Source of the DNA: Symsagittifera roscoffensis
Taxonomy: Eukaryota > Xenacoelomorpha > Acoela > Convolutidae
Assembly (NCBI RefSeq): GCF_963678635.1
Contig: NW_026970740.1
Span: 1-47,691, forward strand
Direction of reading: 5' to 3'
DNA length: 47,691 nt
How positions within the stretch are numbered: position 1 is the first letter of the stretch; every line of letters starts with the position of its first letter. Under the pieces are notes generated by a model. The model ran no database searches. It saw nothing but the letters and a program-made list of their open reading frames with translations, and was not told where the DNA came from. Made by a program: the position numbers and the translations under genes. This document shows, piece by piece, positions 42,303-47,691 of this stretch.

Positions 42303-45300
42303 AGTCGTTTTCGACTTTTATCATGTTGATGGAGAGAGTGTTTTCTGCATCGCTTTCTGAATCTGATGATTCACAGTTTATTTGGTTGAGTTGTAACGTA
42401 TCAGTTACTGTGTCATCAATACCTGGAGGGTCTGATGTTGTTTCTGGATTAGATTGTACTTGATTAATATGTCTTTGATGTTTAGGTGTACTACTTCTGT
42501 GGCGATTATTAGAATTATTATAGTTATTATTATTCCGGTGTGGTGATTGGGAATAATTTCTATAACGATTATTATAACTTGAGTGTCGATTTTGTGAATT
42601 ATTTCGCGATCTGTTTTGGTAATTATTGTTTGGTCTGTTATAGTTCGATCTATTATATGAGTTATTCCTTGATTGATTGTTCGGGTAATTCTGGTTTCGG
42701 TTGTTTGAATAACTTCTATTCCGATTATTTGAGTAGTTTCTATTCCTATTGTATGATGAATTTCGTGATTGATTGTTTGGATAATAATTATTTCTTGATT
42801 GGGAATTAGATCTAGAAACAAATCGTTGTGTATTTGAATGTGATCTGGAGTAGTTATTTCGACTATTTGGTCTATTGTAGTGATTTTGTGATGAATTATC
42901 CGTGTTTCTTCGTTCTGGTGATCTTCCTCTATAACTTGAGTTATATGGTGATTGATTTCTTGTATAATTTGTATTGTTCGGGAGTGGTTTTCCTGAACTG
43001 TTGTTGCTGTAGACTGTTTTGTTTGGTAGATTTTGATCTTTTTTCATGTATTGATAGAATGATTTATTTGGTTCTTTATATTTTTGAGGTTTATTTTGAT
43101 TGTCTTGCTGTTTTTGTCTACATTCAGAAATACTATGTCCGTATCGTCGGCAATAATTACACCATTTTTTGAAAGATGGTTTGCCTTTAAAGTTTGGGTG
43201 TTTTTCGTAAATATTGAGTATTTCAGTGATTTTTTCAACGAGATCTGTATCTGATTCTTGTATATTGTTTATATTTGTGGAAGCTGTTTCAATTCTGTTA
43301 ACGTATTGTAATTTCAGATTTTCCGTTTCTTCGAGTTTCATTGTGATTTCTGCTTGTTCTAGTTTGTCTACTAGTTTTCGAAAATCTAAATCGGGTTCTC
43401 GAATTGACGAAGGATGGGATGCTCTCTTTTTAATTGCTATTTTCCTTAATTGTGGTGTTAAGGTCATCATTAAGATTTCTGTCATCTTTGTGTTTTTATA
43501 GTCATGTGTATTTAATGAATATGCTTTTCGAACTAGTGTTTCGATTCGTACTGCTAATTGCTTGATGGTTTCGTTTGGTAATCTGCGAATTTCATTACAT
43601 AAAACTCTTTGTTGTTGTTTATTTCTTTCGGAGTCAAACATTTTTGAAAATTCTTGTGTAAATCTTTTCCAATTTGATTTTATTTCTATAGGCAATACTG
43701 AAAACCATTTTTGGGCTGCGCCATCTAGAGTTGTTTGTATTAACGCTGTGCGTCGATGTATCCAGTTTTGATGTAGTGGCGTATTAATTGGTTCAGGTCC
43801 TATATTTAAAATCAAATTTGCTGTGACTGCATTTAAATAGTCTTCTACAGAATATTCAGGGTCTGTTCCTGTGAATACCATTAAAGGTTTATTTGATGTT
43901 ATTGATGATCCACCCATAAGGTATGGATTCATCGTCATTTGTAATGATTCTGCTGCATTTGGCATTTGAGAAAAATTTGAAAGTTGATTTCTTGTTATTT
44001 CGTGTTGTTGAAGATAATATGGGAGTGGTATTTCATTTTGCATTTGTGCTGGTTGGTACGAGTTTGCAATCATTGGGTTTTGTTGCTGAATTGGTTGAAA
44101 AGATTTATTAATTGGGTTTTGTTGTTGAATTGGTTGTTGAATTTGTGTATCTATTGGTTGTGGAGAAAAAATTCTATGATATGTATGTGGTTTCTGTATT
44201 CCTTGTCCACGATATTCTTGATTATAGGGTGTAAATATATCTGGTTGTAAGAAATCATCATCTGAGGATAAGTAATCCATTTGATAAGATGTTTGTTTTT
44301 TATTTTTACTTTGTTGAAAAAATGGATAGTTTTCACTACGATCCTGTGGAGGATGTAAATTTGTTTGGAAATTTATTGAATTAGGTGGTGCCATTGGGTT
44401 ATCCCAGTTTCGAGGTCTTGTATAATTACTAAAATTTTTTCGTGGTTGATAACTTGTTTTTGATGGATGTGTGTAATTATAATTATGGTCTGCAAAGTTG
44501 TTTCTAGTGAACGTTTTGCGTGTTTTTGGCGGTATTGTCATGGGTCTGTATGTTTGGTAATCCATGTGTGAATATTTTGGAGCAACCGAAGGTTTAACGG
44601 TTGATTGTAATGTTACCTGTGTTTGTGAAGAATTTGTATTTCTTGGTGTTGTTAAGTTTGGACGTATTGGTGAAATACTTTGTTGTGTAGCTGTTGTGTG
44701 TACGATTTCTTCATTTATGAAGTGTGATGGTGTCTGGATATCTTGTTGAGTAAGATTCCTAGTTCCATTGAGGTTTTCATTATGTATGACTGTAGAGTTT
44801 AAACTATTATTTTCCATATCGGGTAAAAATGTATTATAGTTTAATGGTGTTGCATCAATGGTTAATGGTATTACTCGTACATAATCTCTTACATAAGATA
44901 TCGTACTTATTGCTTGACTTGAGATTGATTGTGGGAAGTTAATGAATGCGGGATGAGACCATTCGGGGTCCCAAACATAGTCTGATTGTTCTGTGATGGC
45001 AGTATCATCGTTGGAGTTTTGGGGTCTAAAATTGTTTCTTGCTTGTGAAATTAAATCAATATTATGTGTGAAATAATCTATTATGAACCATGCCAAGATT
45101 TTTTGTAAGTCGTGTTTTGTATGTTGTGAAACTTCATTTTTCGTGAAATTTTCTTTAATTATATTTAGAAAACTAGAGAGTAGTGTGATTTCATGTCGTA
45201 CTCTTATATGTTTAGATGTTTCTGTCGGTGAGACATTTGGTATCTGGATTTCGTTTTCTAATATCGAGATATAACTATATATTATCGCAAAAACTTCATT

Positions 45301-45687
45301 GGTGAATATGGAGTTTGCTCTTTGTGAGTTATTATATTGGATGCTTTTTATATATTCTGAGAATATTTTTGAGAATTCTAAATCAAGGTCGTCTGTTTGA
45401 ATTATATATTTACTGTGATTCTGGTTTGGTGAGCTGAATTCTATGGAGTAGATTCCGTATTGTTGTGTTAGGTTACATATATCTTTTAGATAGTGATCGA
45501 TAATTTGTCTTTTGATTTTTACATCTGGGAACTCTGTTTTACATGGACTGATTCCGGGTTCAAACAAATTTAAGAGTAAATTTTTGCAGAATATATGCTG
45601 TCCTCTATCAGTGGTTGCGTCTACGATAAAGGGGAAAATATCATCATCATCTGGACTTTCTTCACCTGGGGTGTGCGTTGAGCTCAT
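42199..45687 (-). CDS. gag: Gag polyprotein, unusually long (1162 aa)
   Basis: Starts at an ATG overlapped by ORF0. Residues 1 to about 230 look partly helical. About 230-600 is a long Pro/Gln/Asn-rich linker with QPIQQQNP-type repeats. A retrotransposon capsid domain lies at about 604-790 (FTGTDPEYSVEDYLNAV, then AAQKWFSVLP). A zinc knuckle CX2CX4HX4C uses C843, C846, H851 and C856. After it comes an Arg/Asn/Ser/Tyr-rich low-complexity tail (about 930-1075) and an acidic end. It is roughly two to three times the usual Ty3/gypsy Gag length. The stop is preceded by an in-phase A AAA AAC heptamer (42208-42202). Confidence 0.9.
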   Translation of the reverse strand: MSSTHTPGEESPDDDDIFPFIVDATTDRGQHIFCKNLLLNLFEPGISPCKTEFPDVKIKRQIIDHYLKDICNLTQQYGIYSIEFSSPNQNHSKYIIQTDDLDLEFSKIFSEYIKSIQYNNSQRANSIFTNEVFAIIYSYISILENEIQIPNVSPTETSKHIRVRHEITLLSSFLNIIKENFTKNEVSQHTKHDLQKILAWFIIDYFTHNIDLISQARNNFRPQNSNDDTAITEQSDYVWDPEWSHPAFINFPQSISSQAISTISYVRDYVRVIPLTIDATPLNYNTFLPDMENNSLNSTVIHNENLNGTRNLTQQDIQTPSHFINEEIVHTTATQQSISPIRPNLTTPRNTNSSQTQVTLQSTVKPSVAPKYSHMDYQTYRPMTIPPKTRKTFTRNNFADHNYNYTHPSKTSYQPRKNFSNYTRPRNWDNPMAPPNSINFQTNLHPPQDRSENYPFFQQSKNKKQTSYQMDYLSSDDDFLQPDIFTPYNQEYRGQGIQKPHTYHRIFSPQPIDTQIQQPIQQQNPINKSFQPIQQQNPMIANSYQPAQMQNEIPLPYYLQQHEITRNQLSNFSQMPNAAESLQMTMNPYLMGGSSITSNKPLMVFTGTDPEYSVEDYLNAVTANLILNIGPEPINTPLHQNWIHRRTALIQTTLDGAAQKWFSVLPIEIKSNWKRFTQEFSKMFDSERNKQQQRVLCNEIRRLPNETIKQLAVRIETLVRKAYSLNTHDYKNTKMTEILMMTLTPQLRKIAIKKRASHPSSIREPDLDFRKLVDKLEQAEITMKLEETENLKLQYVNRIETASTNINNIQESDTDLVEKITEILNIYEKHPNFKGKPSFKKWCNYCRRYGHSISECRQKQQDNQNKPQKYKEPNKSFYQYMKKDQNLPNKTVYSNNSSGKPLPNNTNYTRNQSPYNSSYRGRSPERRNTDNSSQNHYNRPNSRNNYSRSHSNTQRFVSRSNSQSRNNYYPNNQSRNSSYNRNRNYSNNRNRSYSNNRNQNYPNNQSRNNSYNRSNYNRPNNNYQNRSRNNSQNRHSSYNNRYRNYSQSPHRNNNNYNNSNNRHRSSTPKHQRHINQVQSNPETTSDPPGIDDTVTDTLQLNQINCESSDSESDAENTLSINMIKVENDYEPVIYEEPFSSHIYENQSELLHILPFHTDDTKN

Positions 45688-46129
45688 TTTTTCGTTCGAT
45701 GACTGTTAATATGTAATTATCAATGTGTCTAATTGGTTGATTCCAATTGTATAAATGTACTGGTTTGTGTTTATACTGCTTTTTTATTCTTCTTTTTCCT
45801 CTTTTTGATGAATTTGAAGTTGTTTCTGAGTCAGAGAAATATAATTGATCGTGGATTGGGCTATTTTTATCTATTGATTCTTTTAGTTTATAAAGTTCGT
45901 CTAAACTGTTGGTTTCTGATTCTGAAAATGCGTTTCGATTTTTTGAAAATCTTTTTCGTGTTATTTGTCTTTGTTTAGTTAGTATTTTTCTCTTTAATGT
46001 TTGTCGTTTTGTTCTAATGTATCCAACTGTTTGTGTATGAGGTGTGATTACAAGGTCGTATTTTTTGTTATTTATTTCACAATTGTGTAAAACGATTGTT
46101 TGTTTATTTCCTAGGTTTTTAAATGACAT
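45662..46129 (-). CDS. ORF0, basic 155-aa protein upstream of gag
   Basis: Starts at an ATG and overlaps the start of Gag by 26 nt in another frame. It has Lys/Arg clusters (TKRQTLKRKILTKQRQITRK near 39-58 and KRGKRRIKKQYKHK near 109-122) around an acidic-polar centre (SESETNSLDELYKLKE). The clusters resemble nuclear-localisation or RNA-binding sequences. It lies where LTR elements normally have only a leader. No homologue recognised. It could be an RNA-export or packaging factor, or an alternative N-terminal part of Gag; both are guesses. Confidence 0.55.
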   Translation of the reverse strand: MSFKNLGNKQTIVLHNCEINNKKYDLVITPHTQTVGYIRTKRQTLKRKILTKQRQITRKRFSKNRNAFSESETNSLDELYKLKESIDKNSPIHDQLYFSDSETTSNSSKRGKRRIKKQYKHKPVHLYNWNQPIRHIDNYILTVIERKNELNAHPR

Positions 46130-47242
46130 AAGGTTTAGGATGACGGATGCAAAAGGTTGTTAAATGATTTCTATTTGCTTAAACTGTTAGTCCTTACGAT
46201 TTTTTTGTTAGCCTAACCTGGGTCTATTTGTTCAGGGTTGGGGAGAAAAGTATATCGATTCCGAAGAATGATTTTATACTTTCTCGTGGCTAGTATAAGC
46301 TAAGGTGTTAACTTACTTAATCTTACTTAAGGGTAGTGATTGTGTTCAGGGTTGGAGAATAGTAAATCGATCCACAGGGTTCAGGTATAATTAGAACGCG
46401 AGTAGTTCGTTAGATACTATTTTAAACTTACTAAGTCTAAGATTTATCCTGGGTCTGGTAAGAGGGGGGATCAAGTGAAGGATGAATAACCGAAGTTCTT
46501 CACTGTTTATCCTAATTTGAATGATTAGTTTTGTTCAAAAATTTCTATTAGTCCTGGGTTTTTAGAAAGGGTTGGATAGTGAATCGACGTTTGAGGTCGT
46601 TAGACACTCGTTTAAGTGGGTGGGGGAGAACAAAGTTGTTCTTTTTGATCCAAGGATAGGCCTTGATGATCAAGTTTTAAATTTAATTAAATAGAAAATG
46701 ATTTAAGATCCAAGGATAAGCCTTGATGATCTGATTTTAAAATTAAGTGAATTTAAGTTTAAAATGTTTTAAATTTGTGTAAAGAATAGATTTAGTATTT
46801 TATGATATTAGTGAGCTTATGATTGCTGTTATGTTTAGGCGATGAAGCTGGAACAACAGGATGATTTATAATTACTAATCATTTATTGTCATGCTACTTT
46901 GTTTAGCGCCTGAAATGATTTTGAAGATTGACTTCAAAATTTTATGTTTGCAAATGAAAATCTAAATTCATTGCTAGTAGTATTCTAAATACAAAAGTTT
47001 GTTCTGGCTTTTGCCGAACTATCATATAACTATATGGTAAGTTTCTGCTTTGTCGTATGTCGTCTCTGGTTCGAGGTCTTCTTCCGATTCCGGGTAGTTC
47101 TGTTATCGTTCGGAATATTGGCTCTGATCTATTGAGTCGTAGAGACATTTCGATTAAATTATTGTCGTATAACATTTTGTAAATGTTTTGTCTAATTTCT
47201 AATCTATTATTGGTTAATGCTAAGCTATTAAGGTCTTGTTCG
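46130..47242 (-). other. 5' leader of the large element with degenerate repeats
   Basis: About 1.1 kb between the primer-binding site and ORF0. Words cagggttgg...tatcgat / cagggttgg...aatcgat / agggttgg...aatcgac recur at about 46,233, 46,347 and 46,567, each near a cctgggt(c/t)t word. A second pair, gatccaaggata(g/a)gccttgatgatc, occurs at 46,647 and 46,707 (period 60) and can fold through CAAGG/CCTTG. Such structured leader repeats could serve packaging or dimerisation. Minus-strand GTAAGT-like words occur near 46,315. Confidence 0.5.
46942..47175 (-). CDS. Leader ORF of 77 aa, doubtful
   Basis: An ATG at 47175 opens a 77-codon frame just inside the 5' LTR, reading MLYDNNLIEMSLRLNRSEPI and later LPGIGRRPRTRDD. 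It has a balanced amino-acid make-up for an AT-rich leader, so it may be a short upstream ORF or a first exon. There is no second copy in the window to test conservation. Confidence 0.25.
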   Translation of the reverse strand: MLYDNNLIEMSLRLNRSEPIFRTITELPGIGRRPRTRDDIRQSRNLPYSYMIVRQKPEQTFVFRILLAMNLDFHLQT

Positions 47243-47260
47243 AGACTTATGGTCGCACCA
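47243..47260 (-). promoter_or_regulatory. Candidate primer-binding site
   Basis: Two bases inside the 5' LTR end, the minus strand reads TGGTGCGACCATAAGTCT. TGG complements the CCA end of a tRNA, and the following bases continue into TCGAAC, the complement of a T-loop GTTCGA. The complementary tRNA end would be ...GGTCGCACCA, arginine-like, but I cannot assign the tRNA. The position is exactly where a primer site should be. Confidence 0.65.
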
Positions 47261-47262
47261 GA

Positions 47263-47672
47263 TGAGTTAGGACCGAAGTGTATAACTCATAGAGTAATTT
47301 CGGATAGGGTACACCGTCTGCTCGTCACGCTATCTTATTTTCGGCCGGATAGATTCGTGCAACTTCTTAGTCTAATACCGATCCTAATCTTACTCTTATA
47401 CTATCTAGTCTCAGGTTGTTTAACTAGTCTCTGCTAGGCTCAATAGATCTAGGGTATACTGGTTTATTGCGGCTGCTGAAGTACTCGGGAGAGTTCAACT
47501 AATTTCTAAGTTAAATTCAAATCTCTCTGGTGCTGAAATTACAAGTAATTTCAGCACTTACAAATAAGTGGATTGTTAGTTAGATGGATCATGATTGGTT
47601 AATATTAAATACTTTACATTGGTAAAATATCTAATTTATCCAATCATAAAATGTAGTTTAGATCAGGTTCCA
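47263..47672 (-). repeat. 5' LTR
   Basis: Matches the 3' LTR at 21027-21436 with 7 mismatches in 411 aligned positions and no gaps, TG...CA on the minus strand. It contains AATAAA (minus strand) at 47468-47463 and the perfect palindrome at 47530-47557. Only 19 bp follow it in the window. Confidence 0.85.
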
Positions 47673-47691
47673 CTTGCGATCAAAAACTTTA

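Larger units (their letters stand above)
21027..47672 (-). mobile_element. Giant Ty3/gypsy-type LTR retroelement with envelope and extra ORFs, internally duplicated
   Basis: Minus-strand element bounded by two 410-bp LTRs (21027-21436 and 47263-47672). It has a primer-binding-site candidate beside the 5' LTR and the order ORF0, gag, pro-RT-RH-IN, small ORFs, B, env (C, D), E. The RT, RNase H and DD35E integrase with a GPY/F-like module place it with Ty3/gypsy (Metaviridae). An internal tandem duplication of about 7.9 kb (about 23,551-31,407 and 31,424-39,394) inflates it to 26.6 kb. No target-site duplication was seen: the left flank ends actgt and the right flank starts cttgc. Several ORFs are broken, so this copy is probably defective. 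Confidence 0.85.

Noticed and set aside
42405-42821. 138-aa minus-strand ORF of Ile/Thr-rich composition
   Set aside because: A shadow of the Asn/Arg/Ser/Tyr-rich Gag tail in another frame.
47230-47260. tRNA-like sequence GTTCGAGAC...GGTCGCACCA on the plus strand
   Set aside because: Only the 3' arm resembles a tRNA and the T-stem does not pair; explained by the primer-binding site of the minus-strand element.

Overview
This window is AT-rich (about two thirds A+T by eye), eukaryotic and dominated by mobile elements. There are no operons, rRNAs, tRNAs or CRISPR arrays. Retroviral-type Gag and Pol proteins, intron-like splice signals, long non-coding stretches and an envelope-like glycoprotein point to an invertebrate animal genome; I cannot name the species. 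No clear host gene was found.

Left part, 1-20,614. A repeat family begins at the same base at positions 1, 9371 and 14993. The copy at 1-1410 is partial and about 2-3% diverged by eye. The copies at 9371-14992 and 14993-20614 are a head-to-tail tandem duplication with period 5,622 bp; I found one base difference between them. They carry only small ORFs, the best being a 137-aa membrane-anchored, cysteine-rich ORF. Between the first and second copies lies a broken Ty3/gypsy-type element with an intact gag (4504-5598), a textbook -1 frameshift site at the gag stop, a nonsense-broken protease, a short pre-RT remnant and no reverse transcriptase. A two-frame ORF pair follows at 8025-8710. This interval also holds a cluster of GTTTCAG heptamers, a 44-bp minisatellite and several short hairpins.

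Right part, 21,027-47,672. This is one very large LTR retroelement on the minus strand, bounded by 410-bp LTRs (7 differences in 411 aligned positions). Reading 5' to 3' on the minus strand it has: LTR, primer-binding site, a 1.1-kb leader, a basic ORF (here ORF0), a 1162-aa Gag, a Pol with protease, RT, RNase H and integrase, a ~590-nt non-coding block, two tiny transmembrane ORFs, a Pro/Ser/Thr-rich ORF with no AUG (here B), an envelope glycoprotein in two reading frames (C, D), and a 602-aa ORF of unknown function (E). Neighbouring ORFs in the B-C-D-E block overlap, by 4 nt (ATGA) for D/E, and one copy of the two tiny ORFs is also ATGA-coupled.

The element carries an internal tandem duplication of about 7.9 kb running from the Pol/integrase region to ORF E. 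Its junction truncates one E at residue 428 and fuses it, through about 16 nt of filler, to the end of the RNase H-integrase linker. Each unit has different lesions: integrase is intact on the left and broken on the right, B is intact on the left and frameshifted on the right, and C is deleted on the left and full-length on the right. Without the duplication the element would be about 18.8 kb, far above a usual Ty3/gypsy element, with at least four ORFs I cannot assign to known retroviral genes.

The best candidates for something undescribed are the E, B and ORF0 genes and the overlapping gene cascade of this element. The near-identical tandem blocks could be real recent events or assembly artefacts; long reads across the junctions would decide.
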